Assembly: GCF_013201935.1 (NCBI RefSeq)
Contig: NZ_CP053833.1
Location: 1,736,001-1,800,000, forward strand
Length of the DNA: 64,000 bases
Source: Arcobacter cloacae
GTDB lineage: Bacteria > Campylobacterota > Campylobacteria > Campylobacterales > Arcobacteraceae
Reading direction: 5' to 3'
The stretch's first letter is position 1; each line of letters begins with the position of its first letter. The position numbers and the translations under genes are program-made. Below the pieces are notes generated by a model that was not told where the DNA came from, did not search any database, and saw nothing but the letters and a program-made list of their open reading frames with translations. Below, piece after piece: positions 26,087 through 37,100 of this stretch.

Positions 26087-26179
26087 TTAATCCCAAAAAG
26101 CACACGATAAAATTGGCATTTGAGGGAATCTTTTGTCTTTATAAAATTCAAACATAAATTCTTTTTCTCTAATTCTATT
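26087..26179 (-). pseudogene. In-frame C-terminal remnant after the HEPN-like gene
   Basis: After the TGA stop (26180-26182) of the gene upstream, the same frame continues for 30 codons to a TAA, reading like protein (REKEFMFEFYKDKRF, PQMPILSCAFWD). It may be the tail of the upstream gene cut off by a point mutation, or the end of another deleted gene. No family recognised. Confidence 0.35.
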
Positions 26180-26797
26180 TCATAATTCAAAGTATAATTC
26201 TTTGTATTTATTGTATTTATCAATATTATAAATTAAGTTTCCTGTCATATCAAATATCTCAATTTTTAAATATCCTGAATATTTCATATGTCTCCAAAAT
26301 TCTAATTCATTTAATAAAACTAAATCATAATTATGAGATGGATTAATAAAATTTACACCCGTAATCCAATATGGGAATAATCGTTTTTTATTAAAATTAA
26401 TCTTAGCTATAATTTCTTGTGCTGATTCTATTGCTTCCAAAAAAGTATTTTCATTAATTTCATCAAAATATCTATGGTCTTTTTCTTTAAAATGAACAAT
26501 ATAAATATTTCTCAAATTTTTAGATGTTTTATACAAATTATCATTTACATTAAAATATTCAAATTTATTTTCTATTTCTGTATCTTTTATTTTACTTTTA
26601 GACCACTTTTCTTCTGAAATTAATAATTGATTTATGTAAACTTCAACCGATGTGACAATAGATAATAATCCATTTTTATAATACATATGTTTTTGGTGTT
26701 CAAATTTAGAATTTAAAGCTTTTCTATAAAAATAAATTCCTGAAGTAAATAACTCCCAAGCTAAGTTAACATTCCATTTCCAAACTTCTTCATTCAT
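26180..26797 (-). CDS. Hypothetical protein with HEPN-like RN-x4-H motif
   Basis: 205 aa, cytoplasmic, largely helical. Residues 45-60 (LSIVTSVEVYINQLLI) and the motif RNIYIVH (Arg96-His102) resemble the Rx4-6H motif and preceding helix of HEPN-domain proteins, several of which are RNases in toxin-antitoxin or defence loci. The C-terminal 60 residues are a beta-rich module (YLKIEIFDMTGNLIYNIDKY). There is no obvious nucleotidyltransferase (MNT) antitoxin partner next to it. Strong start: AAAGGAGTAGAT before ATG. It lies in a scar-like stretch with gene remnants on its 3' side. HEPN assignment is tentative. Confidence 0.5.
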   Translation of the reverse strand: MNEEVWKWNVNLAWELFTSGIYFYRKALNSKFEHQKHMYYKNGLLSIVTSVEVYINQLLISEEKWSKSKIKDTEIENKFEYFNVNDNLYKTSKNLRNIYIVHFKEKDHRYFDEINENTFLEAIESAQEIIAKINFNKKRLFPYWITGVNFINPSHNYDLVLLNELEFWRHMKYSGYLKIEIFDMTGNLIYNIDKYNKYKELYFEL

Positions 26798-26881
26798 ATC
26801 TACTCCTTTTGATTATTTTATTATAATGAAAGTAAAAATTATTATCCAATGACAGTTTTTTATAATATCAAGGCGGAGGGA

Positions 26882-26965
26882 TTTTTTAGTGATTGAGCGT
26901 ACATTAAGTACGTGATTGAGCTAAAAAATTCTGACAACGCCAAGATTATGAAAAAATGGCGTTGT
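26882..26965. repeat. Composite inverted-repeat element downstream of htpG
   Basis: Three nested or tandem stems: TTTTTTAG (26882-26889) with CTAAAAAA (26921-26928); inside it CGTAC-ATTAA-GTACG (26898-26912) flanked by a direct repeat of GTGATTGAG-like sequence; and ACAACGCCA (26934-26942) with TGGCGTTGT (26957-26965). The G+C content of the stems stands out. It lies 10 bp after the htpG stop, so the nearest stem can act as its terminator, but the whole is more elaborate than any other terminator here and resembles a dispersed intergenic repeat. Confidence 0.65.
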
Positions 26966-26975
26966 AGAATAGTTT

Positions 26976-28886
26976 TTAAAGAGCTTTTGCAGTAATTCTT
27001 GATAATCTTTGAGCGAAAGCTACAGTATCTGTGATTTCCATACCTTCACTTAGTTTTGCTTGATCTAATAAAATCCAAGAAACATCTTCAATTGTAGATT
27101 CATCTGCACAACCATTTAATTTTTTTACGATTTCATGGTCTGGATTGATTTCTAAGATTGGAGCACTTTCTGGCATAGCTTGTCCCATTTGTCTAAACAT
27201 ATGAGCCATTGCTGCCATTTGAGCATCTGCTGCATCTTTTACTACGCATGATGGTGATTCACTTAGTCTATTTGTTACTTTTACATCTTTAACGGCATCA
27301 CCTAATTTATCTTTGATTTTTTTAGTGATATCTTGGAATTTCTCTTCAACTTCTTTTTTCTCTTCTTCTGTTTGTTCAACTTTTGGAGGCTCACAAGCTG
27401 TAATATCTTTGAATTCCCACTCTTTATAAGCACCAATTGCAGGAGTTATAATCTCATCGATTTCTTTATCATCTAAAATTAAAACTTCAATATCATTTTT
27501 CTTATATGATTCTAATAATGGAGAATTTCTTAATACTTTTTCATTTTCTCCAATGATATAATAGATAGCTTTTTGTTCACTATTTGCTCTTTCTTTATAA
27601 GCTTCTAATGAAGTCATTTTTCCAATTTCAGTTTTTGTTGATTTGTATCTTAAAAGTTCTAAAATTGTCTCTTTATTTGTATAATCTTGGTAAACACCCT
27701 CTTTTAAAGGTCTAATATATTGAGCTATAAACTCAGCATATTTTTCTTCATCTTTAGATAATTTTTTGATTTCAGAAAGAATTTTTTTAACGCTTCCTTG
27801 TTTGATATTTGCTAAAATTCTATTCTCTTGTAAAATTTCTCTACTTACATTTAGTGGTAAATCTTCACTATCAATAATACCTCTTACAAATCTTAAATAA
27901 GTTGGTAATAACTCTTTTTCATCATCTGTGATAAATACTCTTTTAACATATAGTTTAACACCACTTTGGAAATCTGCTCTATACATATCCATAGGTGCAA
28001 TTTTTGGAATATAGAAAAGTGTTGTATATTCATTTACACCCTCTGTTTTTGTATGAATTGTAAGCATAGGGTCTGAACTATCATGAGAAATTGATTTATA
28101 AAAATCGTTATAATCTTCCTCTTTTAGTTTTGATTTTGGTTGCATCCATAAAGCTGTTGCTTCATTGATTTTTTCTCTTTTTTTCTCTATAGATTTTTTA
28201 GCTTCTTTACCTGCTTTTTTATCATCTTCGCTTAACTCTTCTGTTACTTCTTCACTATAATTTAAGAAAATTGGATATGCAATATGATTAGAATATTTTC
28301 CAACTATATTTTTGATTCTATATTTAGAAGCGAATTCACTTACTTCATCATCTTTTAATTTGATATAAATAACTGTTCCATTCGTCTCTTTTATACAAGG
28401 TGCTAAATCAAACTCTCCTGTTCCATTGCTTGACCATTTATAAGCTGTTTCAACTCCAGCTTTTTTAGAGATAACATCTACTTTATCTGCTACCATAAAT
28501 ACTGAATAAAAACCAACCCCAAATTGACCGATTAAGTTTGAATCTTTTTTCGCATCACCAGTTAAATTTTCAACAAATGATTTCGTTCCTGATTTCGCTA
28601 TTGTTCCAATTGAAGCTATTAAATCAGCTTCGTTCATTCCAATACCATTATCTATAATAGTTAAAGATTTATCAGCTTCATCAAAAGTGATATTAATTTC
28701 ACCTTTCCAATCTGCAAATTTATCTTTTAAATTTTCATCTGTTAATCTTAAATAGTTTAATTTATCAATAGCATCACTTGCATTTGATACAAGTTCTCTT
28801 ATAAAAATCTCTTTATTTGAGTATAAAGAGTGTGTCATTAAATGTAATAATTGTCCTACTTCTGTCTGAAATTGATGTTTTGCCAT
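26976..28886 (-). CDS. htpG: Chaperone HtpG (Hsp90)
   Basis: 636 aa, full length for bacterial Hsp90. N-terminal ATPase (GHKL) motifs: ELVSNASDAIDKLNYL, DNGIGMN and GQFGVGFYSVFMVADKV. Middle domain with YVKRVFITDD and RGIIDSEDLPLNVSRE; C-terminal dimerisation domain ending in QAKLSEGMEITDTVAFAQRLSRI. An ATP-driven cytosolic dimer that remodels late folding intermediates under heat and oxidative stress. RBS AGGAGAAATTAG. A CIRCE-like operator lies 86 bp upstream, suggesting HrcA control. Confidence 0.97.
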   Translation of the reverse strand: MAKHQFQTEVGQLLHLMTHSLYSNKEIFIRELVSNASDAIDKLNYLRLTDENLKDKFADWKGEINITFDEADKSLTIIDNGIGMNEADLIASIGTIAKSGTKSFVENLTGDAKKDSNLIGQFGVGFYSVFMVADKVDVISKKAGVETAYKWSSNGTGEFDLAPCIKETNGTVIYIKLKDDEVSEFASKYRIKNIVGKYSNHIAYPIFLNYSEEVTEELSEDDKKAGKEAKKSIEKKREKINEATALWMQPKSKLKEEDYNDFYKSISHDSSDPMLTIHTKTEGVNEYTTLFYIPKIAPMDMYRADFQSGVKLYVKRVFITDDEKELLPTYLRFVRGIIDSEDLPLNVSREILQENRILANIKQGSVKKILSEIKKLSKDEEKYAEFIAQYIRPLKEGVYQDYTNKETILELLRYKSTKTEIGKMTSLEAYKERANSEQKAIYYIIGENEKVLRNSPLLESYKKNDIEVLILDDKEIDEIITPAIGAYKEWEFKDITACEPPKVEQTEEEKKEVEEKFQDITKKIKDKLGDAVKDVKVTNRLSESPSCVVKDAADAQMAAMAHMFRQMGQAMPESAPILEINPDHEIVKKLNGCADESTIEDVSWILLDQAKLSEGMEITDTVAFAQRLSRITAKAL

Positions 28887-28971
28887 TCTAATTTCTCCTA
28901 TAAATTTTAAATTTTTTTAGAACTTAATTTTATCGCAACTTTATAAAACTAAGCTAAAGTTTTTGAAAAAA

Positions 28972-28998
28972 TTAGCACTTTTAAACAATGAGTGCTAA
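28972..28998. promoter_or_regulatory. CIRCE-like operator (HrcA binding site)
   Basis: TTAGCACTT, nine bases, GAGTGCTAA. The published CIRCE consensus is TTAGCACTC-N9-GAGTGCTAA, so only one base differs, with exact 9-bp spacing. It sits between divergent htpG and aqpZ, 86 bp from the htpG start and 71 bp from the aqpZ start. HrcA repression of htpG is the natural reading; aqpZ could share it. Confidence 0.85.
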
Positions 28999-29069
28999 AT
29001 ATATTTGTAATAATCTTTTTAGTTACTTTATTATAATATTTTATTACATTTTTAAAGGAGAAAATTCTA

Positions 29070-29768
29070 ATGAATTTAACAAAAAAATTAGTTGCAGAAT
29101 TTATAGGAACTTTTTGGTTAGTTCTTGGTGGTTGTGGAAGTGCTGTTTTAGCAGCTTCTTTTCCAGAACTTAGTATTGGTTTTGTAGGTGTTTCACTGGC
29201 TTTTGGTCTTACTGTTTTAACGATGGCTTATGCAATAGGTCATATTTCAGGTTGTCATTTGAATCCCGCTGTTTCTTTTGGTTTATGGACAAGTGGAAGA
29301 TTTTCAACTTCAGAACTTTTACCTTATATCTTTGCACAAGTTTTAGGTGGAATTGCAGGAGCATTTATATTATACATCATTGCATCAGGAAAAGCAGGAT
29401 TTGATATAACAGCAGGATTTGCATCAAATGGTTATGCGGAACATTCACCAAATGGTTATAGTTTAATTTCTGTTTTAGTTGCTGAAATCGTAATGACTTT
29501 TATGTTCTTACTTGTTATTTTAGGTTCAACAGATAAAAGAGCACCTAGTGGATTTGCACCTATTGCTATTGGTCTTGCCTTAACTTTAATACACTTAATA
29601 ACTATTCCTGTATCAAATACATCTGTAAATCCTGCTAGAAGTACAGCTGTTGCTATATTTGAAGGAACTTGGGCAATGGAACAATTATGGTTGTTTTGGA
29701 TTGCACCTATTATTGGTGCTATCCTTGCTGGAATTGTATACAAATTATTTGAAAGTAATGAAAATTAA
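29070..29768 (+). CDS. aqpZ: Aquaporin Z
   Basis: 232 aa, six membrane helices plus two pore half-helices. Both NPA signatures are present: [13 protein letters not shown] (about 70-82) and [15 protein letters not shown] (about 188-202). The Arg after the second NPA and the His/Thr/Cys positions fit a water-selective aquaporin rather than a glycerol facilitator. The N-terminus [26 protein letters not shown] is nearly that of E. coli AqpZ. RBS AAAGGAGAAAATTCTA. Divergent from htpG and followed by a strong terminator. Confidence 0.95.
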   Translation: MNLTKKLVAEFIGTFWLVLGGCGSAVLAASFPELSIGFVGVSLAFGLTVLTMAYAIGHISGCHLNPAVSFGLWTSGRFSTSELLPYIFAQVLGGIAGAFILYIIASGKAGFDITAGFASNGYAEHSPNGYSLISVLVAEIVMTFMFLLVILGSTDKRAPSGFAPIAIGLALTLIHLITIPVSNTSVNPARSTAVAIFEGTWAMEQLWLFWIAPIIGAILAGIVYKLFESNEN

Positions 29769-29795
29769 ACTTATTTATATTTTTTAATTTCCATA

Positions 29796-29832
29796 AAAAG
29801 TGCTAAGGTGATTAAAGCTTTAGCACTTTTTT
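29796..29832 (+). terminator. Rho-independent terminator of aqpZ
   Basis: AAAAAGTGCTAA with TTAGCACTTTTT and a T-run, 27 bp after the aqpZ stop. Classical intrinsic terminator. Confidence 0.85.
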
Positions 29833-29850
29833 TATATAAAAAAATTATAG

Positions 29851-32148
<2,298 letters not shown>

Positions 32149-32150
32149 GT

Positions 32151-32176
32151 AATATAGCAGTTTTTACTGCTATATT
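32151..32176 (+). terminator. katG terminator
   Basis: ATATAGCAGT, TTTT, ACTGCTATAT hairpin three bases after the katG stop. Confidence 0.75.
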
Positions 32177-32255
32177 TGACTTTTACATACCTTTCTTTAA
32201 TCTTTATAATTCTAAATTCGATAAAATACTCTCTTACAAAAAACAAGGATTTTTT

Positions 32256-34148
32256 ATGACAAAAGAACAATTTTTAAATGACTTACAAAAAATATATGAT
32301 TTTTTAAATGAGCAAAAAACAAAAACAAATGAACTGATAAAATTTTTAGAAAATGAAGAGTTTGATAAACTAACACTTATAGATGATTTTGCAAAATCTT
32401 TAAATCTTGAAATGACAAGTGATTTAAGATTTGCACTTGTTACAAGACTTGTAAACTTAAGAGATGATAGTTTAGTTCAAGTTCTAAAAAAGCTTGAAAA
32501 AAATGAGAAAGAAATCATCTCTTACCAAGAAAAAGCATACCAATTTGTAAAAGAGTATTGGCATAACAAACATACAAAATTTATTGATTTTATCGTTGAA
32601 AATAAACTTTTAACACCTTTTTATAGGGAAGTATTTATTGGAGTTTATAACGTAGGACTTCAAATGTCATCTTGGCAAACTTCTTGGACAGCTCATATTA
32701 TAAATGGAATAAATAAAGAGTTAGTTGCCAAATTTGATGGCGATGAAGCAAAGATTATGAAATATCTTGAAGATGAAAAACTTTTTGATTTAGGACATGG
32801 TGGAATTACTGCTGATAGATGTTATTCTGCTTTAGTAAAAGATGGTGACAAATACAAATCTCAAGCTTATATAAAAGCTTTCAAAAAAGAGACAACAGAA
32901 GTTATAGATGCCCTTGAAGAATTTGCAGATAAACTAATCGAACTTGAAGATGAAATCTATAATCAAAAATGGGATTATGTTTTATATATTCAAGCACTTA
33001 TAAAAGCCTTTAGTGAAGATAGAACAAATGAATTAGTTTCAAAATGGGCAGATGTTGATAGAGCGTGGATGAAAATTAAAACTCCAATTCAAATCGGACA
33101 TCCACTTGAATACTATGAAGACCACTTTAGAAAAGCTGTTGCACTTGAATGGGATATTAGACTTACAAATCCAAAATTTGCTCAAAATGACCATAGGGTA
33201 AATAAAATAAAATCTGCATTTGCAAAAATATATTCTAGTTTTGAGCCAAATGTAAAAAGTGAAGAGTATAAAAAAATCTATGATTTTTCTTTCAAATCAC
33301 TTGATAAAGTTCAACTTTATGTGGGACGACCAGCTCTATTTTTTGGAGCAGAATTAAATGGACTATTTTCAGCGCAAGTTGTACCAAATGATGAAGTTGT
33401 AAGTCTTGAAGAAGGTAAAAAAATCTTTGCATTTTCTGATGAGATTTTACAAACAAGCAGGGCTAAACCATTTTTAAAACTTTCAAGAGAGATATTTGGA
33501 CAAGAGTTATTAACAAAAGATAGAACTTTCCTTTTTAATGAAACAGCTTCTTGGCATCAAGTTTATGATATTAGCACTATTGGGCATGAATATGGACATA
33601 TTTTGTGGTGCGATGATGAAACTGAATCTGTAATGAATAAAACTGGAAACTTCAAAAACATTGAAGAGTTCAAAGCAACAACTGGAGGTTTAATCTCTTA
33701 TTTACTCGATGTTGATACAGATGAACTACACCTAAAAGAGCAAGTTTTAATCGACCTTGTAAAAAGAAGTGTTGGGCTTATTGGTTGGATGGAAGTTGAT
33801 GAAGTTCAACCTTACTATTGTGAAGGGTTAATTCATTTAAGTGGGCTTTTTGAAAGTGGCGTTTTATCTTGGGATAATGAAAATAAAAAGTTAAGTATAG
33901 ATATAAGTGATAAAAAGTTTGAAGCCCTAAAAGCTTGGTATATCACAAACTATACGGCTTTAGCAAAACACTATTTAGATAAACTTGATGCAACACAGTT
34001 TTTAAATAACTATGCAACAAAAAAAGAGAAATATTTTATGCCAAATGATGAAACTATAAACTCATTTGTAAAATATTACTTCAAAAGATACCAAGAGATT
34101 GGGCAAGAGTTAGATACAGAAGATAAAAAAAGTAACTATATAAAATAA
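32256..34148 (+). CDS. ciaB: CiaB (Campylobacter invasion antigen B homologue), HEXXH protein
   Basis: 630 aa. I recognise it as the Arcobacter ciaB gene from the overall sequence (for example SKWADVDRAWMKIKTPIQIGH and LYVGRPALFFGAELNGLFSAQV). In Campylobacter jejuni CiaB is a secreted factor linked to host-cell entry. Residues 444-448 are HEYGH within ISTIGHEYGHILW, a zinc-metallopeptidase HEXXH motif. EEFKATTGG about 25 residues later could supply the third ligand, so a gluzincin-like peptidase activity is possible. There is no N-terminal signal peptide. Ends in a hairpin shared with the convergent hybrid kinase. Confidence 0.85.
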   Translation: MTKEQFLNDLQKIYDFLNEQKTKTNELIKFLENEEFDKLTLIDDFAKSLNLEMTSDLRFALVTRLVNLRDDSLVQVLKKLEKNEKEIISYQEKAYQFVKEYWHNKHTKFIDFIVENKLLTPFYREVFIGVYNVGLQMSSWQTSWTAHIINGINKELVAKFDGDEAKIMKYLEDEKLFDLGHGGITADRCYSALVKDGDKYKSQAYIKAFKKETTEVIDALEEFADKLIELEDEIYNQKWDYVLYIQALIKAFSEDRTNELVSKWADVDRAWMKIKTPIQIGHPLEYYEDHFRKAVALEWDIRLTNPKFAQNDHRVNKIKSAFAKIYSSFEPNVKSEEYKKIYDFSFKSLDKVQLYVGRPALFFGAELNGLFSAQVVPNDEVVSLEEGKKIFAFSDEILQTSRAKPFLKLSREIFGQELLTKDRTFLFNETASWHQVYDISTIGHEYGHILWCDDETESVMNKTGNFKNIEEFKATTGGLISYLLDVDTDELHLKEQVLIDLVKRSVGLIGWMEVDEVQPYYCEGLIHLSGLFESGVLSWDNENKKLSIDISDKKFEALKAWYITNYTALAKHYLDKLDATQFLNNYATKKEKYFMPNDETINSFVKYYFKRYQEIGQELDTEDKKSNYIK

Positions 34149-34167
34149 GAGATTTTTCTCTTATTTT
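34142..34167. terminator. Bidirectional terminator overlapping two stops
   Basis: AAAATAAGAG, six-base loop, CTCTTATTTT: perfect 10-bp stem overlapping the stop codons of ciaB (+) and the hybrid kinase (-). Confidence 0.8.
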
Positions 34168-37100
34168 ATATTTCTTAAAAATTCGATTGCTTTGTCAAAA
34201 TCAAAACTATTTATATAATTTTCTAAAATTTCAATCTCTTCTAAACTATTTTTTCCTAATAAAGTTTTTATCTGATTTATTTTATCAATTGCAGAAGAAT
34301 CCAACTCTTTTAATAAAATTTCTAACTCTTGAAATAATTTTTTAATCTTTTCATCATTTTTCAAAAGATTTGAAACTAAGAAATCTTCATCTGTTATTAT
34401 GGAAATATTCATTTGTTTAGCTATATTTGAAACCAAATTTTTTAAATTTAAAGAGAGTTCTTTTATAAGTTTCAAAACATTATCATCAATTCCATTATAA
34501 ATTAAATACTCTTCTAAGTTGTTTGCTTCATCAAATAACTTTGTAGCAGCTATATTTCCACATAAACTTTTTAAAGTATGAATCTCTCTGATTAGCTCTT
34601 CTAGTTGATTTGAATTGACTAAAACATCAATTTTTTGCTGAAAATTCTTTTGAGATTTTACAAACCTATTTAATTGATTTTTCAATAATTCTGTATTTGA
34701 AGCCATTCTACTTAAGGCAAGTTCTAAATCTAAACCCTCTATTTCAAAATCTAATACAGATTTTAAAACATCTTTATTTTTATTTACCTCTTCTATATTA
34801 TTTGATTTTACATAACTTATTAGAGTTTCATAAAATCTATTAAAATCTAAAGGCTTAGACATATAATCATTCATTCCCGCATCAATACATTTTTGTTTGT
34901 CACCTTGCATTGCATTTGCTGTCATTGCAATAATTGGCAAATCTTTAAATTTATCAATCTTTCTTATTTGTTTACTTGCTTCATATCCATCCATTATAGG
35001 CATTTGGCAATCCATTAAAATAACATTAAAATCATCTTTTTCAAGTGCTTCTAAAGCCTCTTTTCCATTGTTACTAACTACAGTTTTTATACCTAAATTA
35101 TCTAAAAATGCTATTGCTATTTCTTGATTTTGAAGATTATCTTCAACTAAAAGTGCTTTATTTCCAGTCAATGAATTTTTTATCTCTTTGAAATTATCAA
35201 TTTTCATATTTTCGTGGGCATTGATTATTATATTGTTTCCAAAAGCTTTTAATATAGAATCATATAAAGATGAAGGACTTATTGGTTTTTCCAAAAATCC
35301 AACAATATTTGTGTCTTTTGCTTTTTGAATTAATTCATCTTTATTATAAGCCGTAACCATTATAAAAGTAGGAATTTTTTCTATTTGCTTATCTTGATTT
35401 ATTTTAGCTATTGTATCAAGTCCATCCATTTGAGGCATCATCCAATCCATTAAAACTAAATCATAAGGTTTACCTTTTAAATATGCTTCTTTTAACTCAA
35501 TAATTGACTCTTTTCCACAACATAAAGATTTTACTTCAAACTCTAAGGATTTTATTATATTTTCTAAAATCTCTCTTGAAGAAGCATTATCATCAACTAT
35601 TAATATTTTTAAATCTTTTATCTCTTTATTTATTTCCATTATTTTTTGTTGTTCATCTTGTAGCTGTAATTCTAATTCAAAATAAAAATTACTCCCTACT
35701 CCTAATTCACTTTTTACACCTATTTCTCCATGCATTAATTCAACAATTTGTTTACAAATAGCCAAACCTAAACCTGAACCACCATATTTCCTAGTTGTAG
35801 AACTATCCGCTTGTGAAAAAGAATTAAAAAGTTTTAATTTTTGTTCTTTAGATAAGCCAATTCCTGTATCTTTTACCTCAAATCTTATTTTCGCACTATT
35901 TTTATTTTTTTCAATTAGATTAATAGATAAAATAATTTCACCTTTTGAAGTAAATTTTATAGCATTGCTCAAAAAGTTTGTTAAAACTTGATTTATTCTA
36001 AATAAATCACCCTTTAATGAAATAGGAACATTTATATCTATATCAAAAAGTAATTCTAAACCTTTTTCTTCTATTTGAAACATAAAAAGATTTGAAATAT
36101 TTGATAAAACATCATTTAAAGAAAAATCTATCCTTTCAAAATTCATCTTTCCAGCTTCAATTTTTGAGAAATCTAAAATATCATTTATAATTCCTAAAAG
36201 ATTTTTAGAAGCCATATCAATTTTTTGAATATAATTTTTTTGCTGTTCATTTAAAGAAGTTTGTAATACAAGATATGACATACCAATTATTGCATTCATT
36301 GGAGTTCTTATTTCATGACTCATATTTGCCAAAAATTCACTTTTTGATTTTGTCGATTCTTCTGCTAAAAGTTTTGCTTTTTTTATATCTTCAATAGCTT
36401 TTTTTTCTAAAGAAATATCATTTATAATTGCAACTATTCCTTTTGAAAAATCTTTAAAATCAATAGCTTGCATACTTACTCTAGCCCAAAAAGTTGATAA
36501 ATTTTTTCTTACAAAAAGTTGTTCCCAAGTTGCAATTTCACCATCTTTTAATAATTCATACTCTTTTAAAACATAGTTAAAATCATCTTCTTTTTCATAA
36601 AAAATTCTTGTAGATTGATTTAAAAGTTCATCGTATTCATAACCAAAATTTAAACAAATTTGATTATTTAATTCTAAAATCTTTCTATCTTTTAATAAAA
36701 GAATTCCAATATTTACAGTATCAAAAATAGCTTTTTGTTTTCTGTGAAGTTCATAGAGTTCATTTGTTCTTTCTTTTACAATATTTTCAAGATTTTTACT
36801 TAAATCTTCAAGTTCAACTTGAGCTGTTACATCATGTCTTATTGATACATAACCTATAACTTTTCCATTAAAATCTTTTTCTTGTTCAATTAAACTATCA
36901 ACCCAATAATAACTTCCATCTTTTCTTCTATTTTTTATTCTTCCTCTCCAAAGTTTTCCTTGAGTTATTTCAGACCACATTTGCTCAAAAATATATTTTG
37001 GATTATCCTTATGTTTATTTATTCTATGATTTTTACCTAGTAAAAACTCTTTTTTGTATCCACTTATATTACAAAATGCCTCACTTACATAAGTAATATT

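Noticed and set aside
26087-26182. Selenocysteine read-through of the TGA after the HEPN-like gene
   Set aside because: No catalytic Cys/Sec context and no clear SECIS hairpin directly after the TGA; a pseudogene tail is simpler.
28988-29173. 61-aa ORF upstream of and into aqpZ
   Set aside because: Out of frame with aqpZ, no ribosome site, starts inside the CIRCE element; not a gene.
29796-29832. Second CIRCE element after aqpZ
   Set aside because: It contains GTGCTAA and TTAGCAC but in the reverse order, with a T-run directly after the stop of aqpZ, so it is an intrinsic terminator that shares half-site bases by chance.
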